Positions 24,485-32,148 of a stretch of 64,000 bases of DNA are shown one piece after another (within the stretch, counting starts at the first letter, position 1; each line of letters begins with the position of its first letter). Below the pieces are notes generated by a model that made no database searches, was not told the DNA's origin, and worked only from the letters and a program-made list of their open reading frames with translations. The position numbers and the translations under genes are program-made. Source of the DNA: Pseudomonadota bacterium (GTDB lineage Bacteria; Pseudomonadota; Alphaproteobacteria; Caulobacterales; Caulobacteraceae); NCBI GenBank assembly GCA_023456105.1, contig JAEYAO010000032.1, positions 1 through 64,000 of the forward strand, read 5' to 3'.

Positions 24485-25126
24485 TCACTCGGTGTGAAAG
24501 GCGTCGGGAGCGGGGATGATGCCGACCGCGCCCGCGAGCACCCGATAGCGCTCCAGATAGCGGGCCTGGGCCTGGGCGGGGGGCAGAGGCTCGATGGTCA
24601 GGTCGTAGCCCTCGGGCGGACGGCCGAAGAAACCCAGGGCCTCCTGGCGCGTGAAGCCGGCCAGCTGCGTCGCCTCGAAGAAAGCGCAGGCCTTGTCCGC
24701 CTTCTTGATCAGGGTCTTGATCGCCGCCGGGGTCTTGGGCGGCAGGCCGTACCGGACATGGATGGCCGCCTCCAGCCGCGTCTCGAACTCCTTGTAGGAG
24801 ACGCCAAGCGCGGCCTTGAACGGCGAGATCATGTCGCCGATGACGTATTCCGAGGCGTCGTGCAGCAGGGCGGCCAGCCGCCACTTCGGCTCCAGCCCCG
24901 GCTTGATGTGCGCGGCGATCTCCTCGACCACGACGCTGTGCTGGGCCACGGAGAAGGCGTGCTCGCCGACGGTCTGGCCGTTCCAGCGCGCGACCCGGGC
25001 CAGGCCGTGCGCGATATCCTCGACCTCGATGTCGAAGGGCGAGGGGTCGAGCAGGTCCAGACGTCGTCCGGACAGCATGCGCTGCCAGGCGCGGACTTCA
25101 GCAGGCTTTCGAGGGCGTTCGGCCAA
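24485..25126 (-). CDS. HD-domain hydrolase (YfbR-like nucleotidase)
   Basis: A 213-aa HD phosphohydrolase. Metal ligands are in VGEHAFSVAQHSVVV (first His) and LAALLHDASEYVIGDM (HD pair), with a later Asp in KKADKACAFFEA. This resembles the YfbR group of 5'-deoxynucleotidases, often annotated as HD-family hydrolase. It is followed after 3 bp by the Nudix-related regulator. Confidence 0.85.
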   Translation of the reverse strand: MAERPRKPAEVRAWQRMLSGRRLDLLDPSPFDIEVEDIAHGLARVARWNGQTVGEHAFSVAQHSVVVEEIAAHIKPGLEPKWRLAALLHDASEYVIGDMISPFKAALGVSYKEFETRLEAAIHVRYGLPPKTPAAIKTLIKKADKACAFFEATQLAGFTRQEALGFFGRPPEGYDLTIEPLPPAQAQARYLERYRVLAGAVGIIPAPDAFHTE

Positions 25127-25209
25127 ACGGGTTTTGTCCTGATCGATCTTGGGCGCGTCTGGTGACGCAAAGCCGCCCTGGGATCAAGACGCCGGCGCCG
25201 AAGCCGTCG

Positions 25210-25977
25210 CTAACGGCCGACGTTCAGGGTCACCAGCCGCCGGGCGGCGTCCATCAGCTCGTCCGAGCGACGATCCTTGGAGCGCACGGTCGCCACCACG
25301 ATCGGACCGCCGTTCGGTCCGCGCGCCTGAAAGCCGACCATGCGCCAACCTTCGGGGGACGGTTGGTCGTCGGTCAGCAGAAAGGTGGCGCGCGTGCTGT
25401 CGCCCCCCTCGGAGGTCCGCACGACGGCCATGTCGCCGGACGCCTGAACGTCCACCTGGTCGCCGCCGGTCGACACCTGGGTCGAGGAGCCGGCGTTTCC
25501 GCCGTCGCTGGCGTTGATGCGCAAGCCGCCGATGCGGATGTCGGCGGCGTCGCCTTCGGCGCGGATCTTGAGACCAGGCAGGTCCACTGAGGCGTCCTCA
25601 TCGTTGGCGCGGATGCGGACGCGGGCGTCGCCGTTCGCGCTCGCCTGGTTCGCCGCGTCCGGCATGGAGGCGCTCAGACGCTGCTCGAAGGCCGCCAAGG
25701 CGGCGTCCGGCGTCTCTCCGTCCAGCCGCACCAGGTGCAGGGTGACCTCCGCGCCGCGCGCGCCGCCGTAGGTGCAGATGTCGCCGCCCGGCGCCGCCGA
25801 CCCCTTGCGCGTCAGCACGCCCTCGCTTTCAGGGCATTGCAGGGCGTCCACCACCTTCAGCACGCCCTTGTCGCCGCTGTCGGAGGTGCTGGTCGTGATC
25901 CGCACGCCGTCGCCGTCACAGGCGGACAGCAGTCCGGCGACCAGCAGCAAGGGAGTGAGCAAAAGGCGACGGTTCAT
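25210..25977 (-). CDS. Lipoprotein with repetitive Asp/Ser/Gly region
   Basis: A 255-aa predicted lipoprotein: signal MNRRLLLTPLLLVAGLLSAC, with Cys20 as the lipid site, then a short charged linker and VVDALQCPESEGVLTRKG. A central region rich in Asp, Ser and Gly (about 115-200) reads like alternating beta segments (RVRIRANDEDASVDLPGLKIRAEGD). An ATG three codons upstream (25986) is also possible. No family recognised. It is read towards the HD hydrolase gene on the same strand with an 83-bp gap. Confidence 0.72.
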   Translation of the reverse strand: MNRRLLLTPLLLVAGLLSACDGDGVRITTSTSDSGDKGVLKVVDALQCPESEGVLTRKGSAAPGGDICTYGGARGAEVTLHLVRLDGETPDAALAAFEQRLSASMPDAANQASANGDARVRIRANDEDASVDLPGLKIRAEGDAADIRIGGLRINASDGGNAGSSTQVSTGGDQVDVQASGDMAVVRTSEGGDSTRATFLLTDDQPSPEGWRMVGFQARGPNGGPIVVATVRSKDRRSDELMDAARRLVTLNVGR

Positions 25978-26027
25978 GACCGCCATTGTGCCCCGGCGAC
26001 GGCGCCGATCCAGTGAAATCGCGGTAA

Positions 26028-26876
26028 TCACCCGCCGCCGCGACGCCCCAGAAAGGCCAGCCGCTCGAACAGGTGAACGTCCTGCTCGTTCTTCAGCAGG
26101 GCGCCGTGCAGCGGCGGGATCAGCTTGTCGGCGGATGTCTGGCGCAGCGTCTCCGGATCCACGTCATCCACCAGCAGCAGCTTCAGCCAGTCCAGCAACT
26201 CGGAGGTGGAGGGCTTCTTCTTCAGGCCTGGCGTGTCACGCAGGTCGTAGAAGGCGCGCAGGGCCTCGGCCACCAGCCGCGACTTGACGCCCGGGAAGTG
26301 GGTCTCGACGATCGCCGCCATGGTCTCGGCGTCGGGAAAGCGGATGTAGTGAAAGAAGCAGCGGCGTAGAAACGCGTCCGGCAGTTCCTTTTCGTTGTTG
26401 GAGGTGATGATGACGATCGGCCGCACTTCGGCGCGGATCGTCTCCGCCGTCTCCTGGACAAAGAACTCCATTCGGTCGAGTTCCTGCAGAAGGTCGTTGG
26501 GGAACTCGATGTCCGCCTTGTCGATCTCGTCGATCAGCAGGACAGGCCGCACCCGCGAAGTAAACGCCTCCCACAGCTTCCCGGGCTTCAGATAGTTGCG
26601 CACGTCCGCGACGCGAGGATCGCCGAGCTGGCTGTCGCGCAGCCGTGAGACGGCGTCGTAGTCGTAGAGGCCGTTGTGCGCCTTGGTCGTGGACTTGACG
26701 TGCCAGGTGATCAGCGGCGCATCCAGTGCGGCCGCCAGCTCATAGGCCAGCACCGTCTTGCCGGTGCCGGGCTCGCCCTTGATCAGCAGCGGCCGCTCCA
26801 GCGCGATGGCGGCGTTGACGGCGATCTTCAGGTCTTCGGTTGCGACGTATCGCTCGGCGCCTTCAAACCGGCTCAT
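26028..26876 (-). CDS. MoxR-family AAA+ ATPase
   Basis: A 282-aa AAA ATPase. Walker A is GEPGTGKT (about 35-42), Walker B LLIDEIDKAD (about 113-122), sensor 1 ITSNNEKELPDAF, then the arginine-finger region LRRCFFHYIRFPD. MoxR ATPases act as chaperones that insert metals or assemble complexes, usually with a VWA partner; no VWA gene is adjacent. The start codon lies 3 nt after the T run of a terminator hairpin, and no Shine-Dalgarno site is visible. Confidence 0.9.
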   Translation of the reverse strand: MSRFEGAERYVATEDLKIAVNAAIALERPLLIKGEPGTGKTVLAYELAAALDAPLITWHVKSTTKAHNGLYDYDAVSRLRDSQLGDPRVADVRNYLKPGKLWEAFTSRVRPVLLIDEIDKADIEFPNDLLQELDRMEFFVQETAETIRAEVRPIVIITSNNEKELPDAFLRRCFFHYIRFPDAETMAAIVETHFPGVKSRLVAEALRAFYDLRDTPGLKKKPSTSELLDWLKLLLVDDVDPETLRQTSADKLIPPLHGALLKNEQDVHLFERLAFLGRRGGG

Positions 26877-26911
26877 GAAAAACCCGCTCCGTGATGGTCA
26901 CGAAGCGGGTT
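26877..26911 (-). terminator. Rho-independent terminator abutting the moxR start codon
   Basis: A 14-bp arm at 26881-26894 pairs with 26898-26911 (one mismatch, 3-nt loop TGG). On the minus strand it is followed by TTTTT and then, within 3 nt, by the MoxR ATG. It would end transcription of the small genes at 26940-27587. Confidence 0.75.
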
Positions 26912-26939
26912 AGCGGATCGGCGAAAGCCTGAACAGCGA

Positions 26940-27140
26940 TCAGGTGATGTGCTTGGCCGAAACCGGATCGCTGGCGGGGAAGGTTTCTTCCACGCCTTCG
27001 TCCAGCAGAGCTTCCTGACGGTCTTCGCTCTCATCGCCGCGCTTCAGGTGGTCGTGGCCGCCCTCGTTCGGATCGATGCGGCGGGCGTGCGGCGTGTCGA
27101 CGCTTTCATTCTGGGTGCTGGTGTCGGTCTTGACGGTCAT
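26940..27140 (-). CDS. 66-aa hypothetical protein with an ETFPASDP motif
   Basis: A hydrophilic 66-aa protein. The C-terminal block ALLDEGVEETFPASDPVSAKH is a motif that recurs in short alphaproteobacterial proteins of unknown function. It lies 12 bp downstream of the acidic protein gene and is closed by a terminator. No signal peptide or membrane segment. Confidence 0.65.
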   Translation of the reverse strand: MTVKTDTSTQNESVDTPHARRIDPNEGGHDHLKRGDESEDRQEALLDEGVEETFPASDPVSAKHIT

Positions 27141-27152
27141 TTCCGGCTCTCC

Positions 27153-27587
27153 TCAGGCGGTGCTTTCATCGGCGGCGTCGCCTTCGGGGCCGTAGCCCAG
27201 ATCGGCGATGTCGTCGTCCGACAGGTTCTTGGCTTCCCAATGGGCGGCGCTGGCCTGGGCCCCGCGCTCGTTCTCCATCAGTCCGGCGTAGACCAGTTCG
27301 ACCTCGTCGTCGGCCTGCAGGCCGTTCGAGCCGGCGTCCGACTGGTTGATCTTCTCGCCGTCGACGCCGAGCAGGGCGTCCGCCTCCGCCTCGACGCCGT
27401 CTAGCGCGAGTTCGCCGTCGATGTCGATGTCGTCCTCGTCGAACTCCTCTTCGTCGGCGTCGCCGTCCGCCTGGGTCACGTCCAGGACGCTGTCGGCCTC
27501 GTCCAGCAGGAACTCGCCGTCGCCTTCATCGTCGAGATGGGTCTCATCATAGACCTCGGCCTGGTCCTGTTCGTCATAGTCGGGCAT
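27153..27587 (-). CDS. Very acidic hypothetical protein
   Basis: A 144-aa protein with a highly acidic, probably disordered first half (many Asp/Glu, e.g. DADEEEFDEDDIDIDGE) and a more ordered C-terminus (ADDEVELVYAGLMENERGAQASAAHWEAKNLSDDDIADLGYG). No family recognised. It is probably in one unit with the 66-aa protein downstream. The 148 bp between it and flbT hold the divergent promoters. Confidence 0.65.
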   Translation of the reverse strand: MPDYDEQDQAEVYDETHLDDEGDGEFLLDEADSVLDVTQADGDADEEEFDEDDIDIDGELALDGVEAEADALLGVDGEKINQSDAGSNGLQADDEVELVYAGLMENERGAQASAAHWEAKNLSDDDIADLGYGPEGDAADESTA

Positions 27588-27735
27588 TGCGGGCTCCTCT
27601 TCGCCGCATCAACGCGCCGTCGGTTCACGGCGTTCCGGCCGGGCGGCACAACACACGGTTAACCATGATCGTTTAGCCACGATCAGCGCCTGTCCGCCTA
27701 TGTGTGGCGTCGGGTTGGTCCTGGAGCCCGCTGCA

Positions 27736-28158
27736 ATGCCGCTGAAACTGTCCCTGAAGCCCGGCGAGAAGTTCGTGCTGAACGGCGCCGTGGTGCAGAA
27801 CGGGGACCGTCGCAGCGTCCTGATCCTGCAGAACAAGGCCAGCGTCCTGCGCGAAAAGGACATCATGCAGGTCGAGGACGTGAACACGCCGGCCCGCCGG
27901 ATCTACTTCCCGGTCATGATGATGTACCTGGACGAGACGGACGCCTCCAAGCTGTACGACGAGATGGCGCTGCGGATCACCGAGTTCATGGGCGCATCCC
28001 GCAACCCCGAAATCCTGGCCGAGTGCGTCGCGGTGTCCAAGCATGTGCTGAACCGCGACTACTACAAGGCCCTGATGGCCGCCCGTAAGATCGTTGATTA
28101 CGAAGAAAAGGTGCTGAATGTCGTTCCAAGCCTACACGACAGCGGCGGCGCGCAGTGA
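27736..28158 (+). CDS. flbT: FlbT, flagellin mRNA regulator
   Basis: A 140-aa FlbT (MPLKLSLKPGEKFVLNGAVVQNGDRR, then LREKDIM, ARRIYFPVMMMYLDE). In Caulobacter, FlbT binds the 5' region of flagellin mRNA and lowers its translation when the hook is not complete. The ATG at 27736 is chosen over a longer frame because the family starts with this sequence. It overlaps flaF by 41 bp, as in relatives; no other flagellar genes are adjacent except an orphan FliN-like gene 6 kb away. Confidence 0.96.
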   Translation: MPLKLSLKPGEKFVLNGAVVQNGDRRSVLILQNKASVLREKDIMQVEDVNTPARRIYFPVMMMYLDETDASKLYDEMALRITEFMGASRNPEILAECVAVSKHVLNRDYYKALMAARKIVDYEEKVLNVVPSLHDSGGAQ

Positions 28159-28483
28159 AGCGCCGCGCGACACCGAGTTCCGGCTGTTCGCCCAGGTGAC
28201 GCGCGCGCTGGTCGAGGCCTCGACCACCGATCAATCCGACTTCAAGACCCGCATCGAGGCGCTGGACTGGAACCGGCGCGTGTGGACGGCGCTGGCGTCC
28301 GACTGCAGCGATCCGTCCAATCAGATGGCCAAGCCGCTGCGCGCCTCGATCATCTCGCTGAGCCTGTTCATCAACAAGCATTCGTCCGACGTGATGCGGG
28401 GCGACGAGGACTTCTCGACCCTGATCGACATCAACCGGATGATGATGCAGGGGCTCGCCGGCGCGAGGGCGGAAGCCGCCTGA
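28118..28483 (+). CDS. flaF: FlaF, flagellin assembly/translation regulator
   Basis: A 121-aa FlaF (MSFQAYTTAAARSEAPRDTEFRLFAQVTRAL, then LDWNRRVWTALASDCSDPSNQMAKPLRASIISLSLFINKHSSDV). In Caulobacter, FlaF promotes flagellin production and works against FlbT. Its first 14 codons overlap the end of flbT in another frame, so expression is coupled. Confidence 0.95.
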   Translation: MSFQAYTTAAARSEAPRDTEFRLFAQVTRALVEASTTDQSDFKTRIEALDWNRRVWTALASDCSDPSNQMAKPLRASIISLSLFINKHSSDVMRGDEDFSTLIDINRMMMQGLAGARAEAA

Positions 28484-28567
28484 AGAACGACAGCAGCCAC
28501 GCTTGCAGCACGGCGTCGATGACCTAGATTGGTCCTCCCTGTTCAACAGTCGAAAGGAGGTGATCCA

Positions 28568-28633
28568 GTGTCTCATTGTCATCAATCGCGTACGGCGGCC
28601 GCGACCCTGAGCCTCGGAGAGGTTCAGGCCTGA
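28568..28633 (+). CDS. 21-aa mini-ORF behind an extended perfect Shine-Dalgarno
   Basis: AAAGGAGGTGATCCA at 28553-28567 is complementary to the 3' end of 16S rRNA over its whole length, followed at once by GTG and 20 sense codons (starts MSHCHQSRTAAATLSLG). The ORF ends 50 bp before a textbook terminator and there is no downstream gene on this strand for more than 5 kb, so it would be a stand-alone mini-gene. GATCACCT at 28632-28639, covering the stop codon, is complementary to AGGTGATC (28558-28565) and could pair with the ribosome binding site. No family is known to me. Confidence 0.55.
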   Translation: MSHCHQSRTAAATLSLGEVQA

Positions 28634-28682
28634 TCACCTTGCAGGTCGATGTGGTCGGACCGTCACAGCGGTCAGACAATGA

Positions 28683-28719
28683 AGGGCCGGCGGAGCGATC
28701 CGCCGGCCCTTTTTATTTT
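28683..28719 (+). terminator. Rho-independent terminator
   Basis: A perfect 12-bp stem (28683-28694 with 28699-28710), GCGA tetraloop, followed by TTTTTATTTT. It ends the short transcript that contains the 21-codon ORF. Confidence 0.92.
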
Positions 28720-28729
28720 CGCCCGTAGG

Positions 28730-29362
28730 TCAGAACAGACCTGTGATCCACTGCCAGACGCGGCCGCCGACCTCGACCACCGTGGTCCAGATCAGAAACA
28801 GGTAAAGGCCGCACAGGCAGGCGCCCACCACGCCCAGAAGCACCGCCACGCCATCACGCTGCATCATGCCCAGGGCGAACAGGGCGAGCGCGACCCCCGG
28901 CAGCATGTCGCCGAATGGGATCGGCAGCGCCATCATCATGGCCAGCAGCACGCAGACCACGCCGGTGAAGACGTCCGCCACCTCGCCTGTCATAAACAGC
29001 AGGCGAGGGCGCGTCAGATTCTCCACGAATCGCACGGGCCGCATGATCCGGCGGATGCCTCGCCCGAAGGCCGATCGGCTGACCGAGGCCCGCAAGATCC
29101 AGCGCGGAAGCCAGACCTCGTCCCGCTGCAAGGCCAGTTCGATCGACAAGAGGATGATCGGCAGTCCGAACACCGCCTTGCCGCCGGGCGGCCACGGCAG
29201 CAGCGCCAGCAGCGACAGAACCAGGATCAGGGCGCCGAAGCCCCGCTCGCCGAAGGCGGCGACCAGTTCGCGCAGCGTCAGACGAGGCTCGGCGCCGCCG
29301 GCCAACTGCTCAAGCACGTCCGAGAAGCGGCGCGCGTCGCTGGACTGACTGGACTCGGACAT
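28730..29362 (-). CDS. ExoD-family membrane protein
   Basis: A 210-aa membrane protein of the ExoD family (exopolysaccharide synthesis, alkali tolerance in rhizobia). The start at MSESSQSSDARRF is chosen over a much longer frame with no family match. It shows LTLRELVAAFGERGFGALILVLSLLALLPWPPGG near residue 28, IRRIMRPVRFVENLTRPRL, and several C-terminal spans. The exact function is unknown in this group. It is convergent with the mini-ORF transcript. Confidence 0.85.
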   Translation of the reverse strand: MSESSQSSDARRFSDVLEQLAGGAEPRLTLRELVAAFGERGFGALILVLSLLALLPWPPGGKAVFGLPIILLSIELALQRDEVWLPRWILRASVSRSAFGRGIRRIMRPVRFVENLTRPRLLFMTGEVADVFTGVVCVLLAMMMALPIPFGDMLPGVALALFALGMMQRDGVAVLLGVVGACLCGLYLFLIWTTVVEVGGRVWQWITGLF

Positions 29363-29453
29363 GGCGGGGCTCACTAGGCGGTGAGCGCCATGTAGAGCCT
29401 GCGCCTCGCCGTGACCACCGCCGTCCGCCAGGCTGTTGAATTTGTAGGTCGGG

Positions 29454-29642
29454 TCAGCTGTTGGATTTGTGCTCGGGCTTGCCCTTGCGGCTGGTGTGGG
29501 CCAGCTCTTCCAGCTGCTTTTCCGACATCGACTCCTCCATCGACCTGGAAGCCCCTTGGAGCTTGGACTTGGGCGTGTCGCCGCGCTTGGCCGACAGGGC
29601 GGCGCCGGCGGCCTTCTGCTGGGCGGCGGATTTGGCGGGCAT
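29454..29642 (-). CDS. DUF3008 small protein
   Basis: A 62-aa lysine-rich soluble protein with the DUF3008 layout: MPAKSAAQQKAAGAALSAKRG, a middle KSKLQGASRSM, and a C-terminal MSEKQLEELAHTSRKGKPEH. Short size and composition match the family; function unknown. Confidence 0.85.
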   Translation of the reverse strand: MPAKSAAQQKAAGAALSAKRGDTPKSKLQGASRSMEESMSEKQLEELAHTSRKGKPEHKSNS

Positions 29643-29696
29643 GACGAGCTCTCCTCTGCGTTCTCAGAGGAAAGCCGTCTGGTCGCGCCCGTTCCC

Positions 29697-30851
29697 TCAG
29701 GCGCCAAGCAGCTCCCGCCCGATCAGAAAGCGGCGGATTTCGTTGGTGCCCGCGCCGATGTCATAGAGCTTGGCGTCGCGCACCAGGCGCTCGACCGGCC
29801 ACTCCTTGGTGTAGCCGGCGCCGCCCAGGGCCTGCACGGCTTCGAGCGTGACTTTCACCGCATTCTCCGAGGCCAGCAGGATGGCGCCGGCGGCGTCGTA
29901 GCGCGTGGTCTGGCCCGCATCGCAGGCGCGCGCCACGGCGTAGACATAGGCGCGGGCGCTGTTCAGGGCGACGTACATGTCGGCGACCTTGGCCTGCATC
30001 AGCTGGAACGAGCCGATCGCTCGGCCGAACTGCTTGCGCTCGCGCACATAGGGCAGAACCACGTCCAGCGCCGCCTGCATGATGCCCAGCGGCCCGGCCG
30101 ACAGCACCGCCCGCTCATAGTCCAGCCCGCTCATCAGTACGGCCGCGCCGCGTCCTTCACCGCCCATGACGTTCTCAGCCGGAACCTCGCAGTCCTCGAA
30201 CACCAGCTCGGCGGTGTCGGAGCCGCGCATGCCCATCTTGTCCAGCTTCTTGGACACGCTGAAGCCCGCCATGCCCTTCTCGATCAGGAAGGCCGTGACG
30301 CCGCCGTTGCCCTCGCCCGTGCGGGCGTAGACGACCAGGGTGTCGGCGTGCGGGGCGTTGGTGATCCAGAACTTGGTCCCGTTCAGGACGTAGCGGTCAC
30401 CCTTCTTCTCGGCCCGCGTGCGCATGGACATGACGTCGGAGCCGGCGCCGGCCTCGGACATGGCTAGCGAACCGACGTGCTCGCCCGAGATCAGCCGGGG
30501 CAGGTAGCGCGTCTTCTGCTCGGGCGTGCCCCAGCGGCGGATCTGGTTGACGCACAGGTTGGAATGGGCGCCGTAGGCCAGGCCGATCGAGGCCGAGGCG
30601 CGCGACACCTCCTCCATCGCCACCACATGCTCAAGGTAGCCGAGACCAAGGCCGCCGTATTCCTCCTCGACCGTGACGCCGTGCAGGCCCAGCTCGCCCA
30701 TCTCGGGCCACAGCTCGCGGCGGAAGCTGTTGCTTGCGTCGATCTCGGCGGCGAGCGGAGCCAGCCGGTCGGCGGCCCAGCGGGCGGTGGTGTCGCGGAT
30801 GGCGTCGGCGGTCTCGCCGAGGCCGAAGTTCAGGGGCGCATGGGTGCTCAT
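29697..30851 (-). CDS. ivd: Isovaleryl-CoA dehydrogenase (acyl-CoA dehydrogenase family)
   Basis: A 384-aa FAD-dependent acyl-CoA dehydrogenase. Domain signatures are AMSEAGAGSDVMSM (FAD/substrate site), WITNAPHADTLVVYART, and C-terminal ALGGAGYTKEWPVERLVRDAKLYDIGAGTNEIRR. A Glu in SGLDYERAVLSAGPLG lies where isovaleryl-CoA dehydrogenases carry their catalytic base, which favours IVD over medium- or short-chain enzymes that have Glu in the late helix. It would act in leucine degradation. The other leucine-catabolism genes are not in the window. Confidence 0.88.
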   Translation of the reverse strand: MSTHAPLNFGLGETADAIRDTTARWAADRLAPLAAEIDASNSFRRELWPEMGELGLHGVTVEEEYGGLGLGYLEHVVAMEEVSRASASIGLAYGAHSNLCVNQIRRWGTPEQKTRYLPRLISGEHVGSLAMSEAGAGSDVMSMRTRAEKKGDRYVLNGTKFWITNAPHADTLVVYARTGEGNGGVTAFLIEKGMAGFSVSKKLDKMGMRGSDTAELVFEDCEVPAENVMGGEGRGAAVLMSGLDYERAVLSAGPLGIMQAALDVVLPYVRERKQFGRAIGSFQLMQAKVADMYVALNSARAYVYAVARACDAGQTTRYDAAGAILLASENAVKVTLEAVQALGGAGYTKEWPVERLVRDAKLYDIGAGTNEIRRFLIGRELLGA

Positions 30852-30889
30852 GCCGTTGGCCTAGCACCGGGCGCCGGGCTGCGAAAGCG

Positions 30890-32083
30890 TCACCGGGCGT
30901 CCGGCGTGCTCCACTTGGAGTAGAGGCTGAAGCTGGAGGTGACGATGCAGACCAGGGCGATCACCGCCAGCACCGACCCTATGACGAACGCCTCCCGGCT
31001 CGAGGTGACGCCCGCGCGACGAAAGGCGGCGGCGGCGGCGCCGAACGCCACCAGACCGATGCCCCCCATGATCAGAAAGGCGCCTGTTTCGTTCCAGTCG
31101 AACTTGCCCGCGTTCGATCGCTGCTTGCCCTTCTTCAGCGGCGGAGTCTGCGATGGAGCCGGCGTCGCTTCAGCGGCGACGGGCGCGTCAACAGCGGGCG
31201 CAGCCTCGGCTTGAGGCTGCATCTCGCCGGCAAGCTCCGGCGACGGCTGCAGAGCGATAGCCGATGCGGCGGCAGCCTCGACGGGTGCGACCGTGATGGC
31301 CGTTTCAGGAGCCGGGCCTTCGCTGACCAGCGGAGCCGCGGCGTCCACCGCGTTCGCCGCCGGCGTCAGGTCCGGAAGAGAGCCTGCGGCGGCGACGTAG
31401 GGCGAGGCGAAGACCATGGCCGGGCCTGGCTGGTCGACGGGCTCCGACAGAGAAACGGCGGGTTCTCTACCTTCGGGCTCAGCGTCCTGAGCCGCGAAGG
31501 GGAAGGGCAGCACCTCGGCGGTCTGCGCCAAGTCGCCGGACGCGTCGTTGGCCGCCAGGCCGTCTTCCTGGGCGGGGAAGGGGAGGGCGGTCAGGAACAG
31601 GTCCGACAGGGTCACCGGCGCGCCGGGCGCGGCGACGAACAGGGCGCGCTCGGCCGTGCGGCGGCGCGGCGGGGTCGGAGCGCGCTCGACCTCCGGCTCC
31701 TGCGTCAGGGCCTCGGCCGCTTCGCCGAGCGCGCCGGCGTTGACGCGGTCCAGCACGCGCGAGGCGAGGAAGCGCTCGATGCCGACCGAGAAGGCGAAGC
31801 TGGCGAGGGCGTCGAACTGATGCTGGTTCAGAGGGACACGCACCTCTTCGTGCAGGGCGCGCACCACGGGGATCAGGTCGTACTGCAGCAGCAGTTCGGC
31901 GTCCGCTTCCGAAACAGTCAGACCCTCCCGGGCCGAGGCCGTATGGCCGTAGCCGATGATCCAGCCGCCGTCCGGGCGCGACACCGCGCGCGAGCGGAAG
32001 CCCTCGAAGCTCTTGATGAGCACCACGCCTTCGCGGGAGATGCGGGTCGGTTTCTGCCTGTCGGAGGACACGATCTGTTCCAT
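30890..32083 (-). CDS. GH24 lysozyme-domain membrane protein
   Basis: A 397-aa protein with an N-terminal phage-type lysozyme (GH24) domain, about residues 12-140: catalytic Glu in LIKSFEGFRSRAVSRPDGG, followed by WIIGYGHTAS and LNQHQFDALASFAFSVG. A long Ala/Pro-rich linker (about 140-320) leads to two membrane spans near the C-terminus (FLIMGGIGLVAFGAAAAAF and SVLAVIALVCIVTSSFSLY). A soluble lysozyme tied to the membrane by a C-terminal anchor suggests controlled peptidoglycan cleavage, not phage lysis. The start at MEQIVSSDRQ is chosen because the longer frame overlaps mgtE in another frame. Confidence 0.85.
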   Translation of the reverse strand: MEQIVSSDRQKPTRISREGVVLIKSFEGFRSRAVSRPDGGWIIGYGHTASAREGLTVSEADAELLLQYDLIPVVRALHEEVRVPLNQHQFDALASFAFSVGIERFLASRVLDRVNAGALGEAAEALTQEPEVERAPTPPRRRTAERALFVAAPGAPVTLSDLFLTALPFPAQEDGLAANDASGDLAQTAEVLPFPFAAQDAEPEGREPAVSLSEPVDQPGPAMVFASPYVAAAGSLPDLTPAANAVDAAAPLVSEGPAPETAITVAPVEAAAASAIALQPSPELAGEMQPQAEAAPAVDAPVAAEATPAPSQTPPLKKGKQRSNAGKFDWNETGAFLIMGGIGLVAFGAAAAAFRRAGVTSSREAFVIGSVLAVIALVCIVTSSFSLYSKWSTPDAR

Positions 32084-32148
32084 TTGAAGACGAGCGGGAC
32101 GGTTTTCAGAAGGCTTAGCAAGGTCCGAGCCCGACTGACGGTTCCCGC

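Noticed and set aside
28551..28567. Possible end of a ribosomal RNA gene, from the match to the 16S 3' end
   Set aside because: The match stops after 15 bases; flanking sequence is unrelated to rRNA and is followed by an ORF and a terminator.
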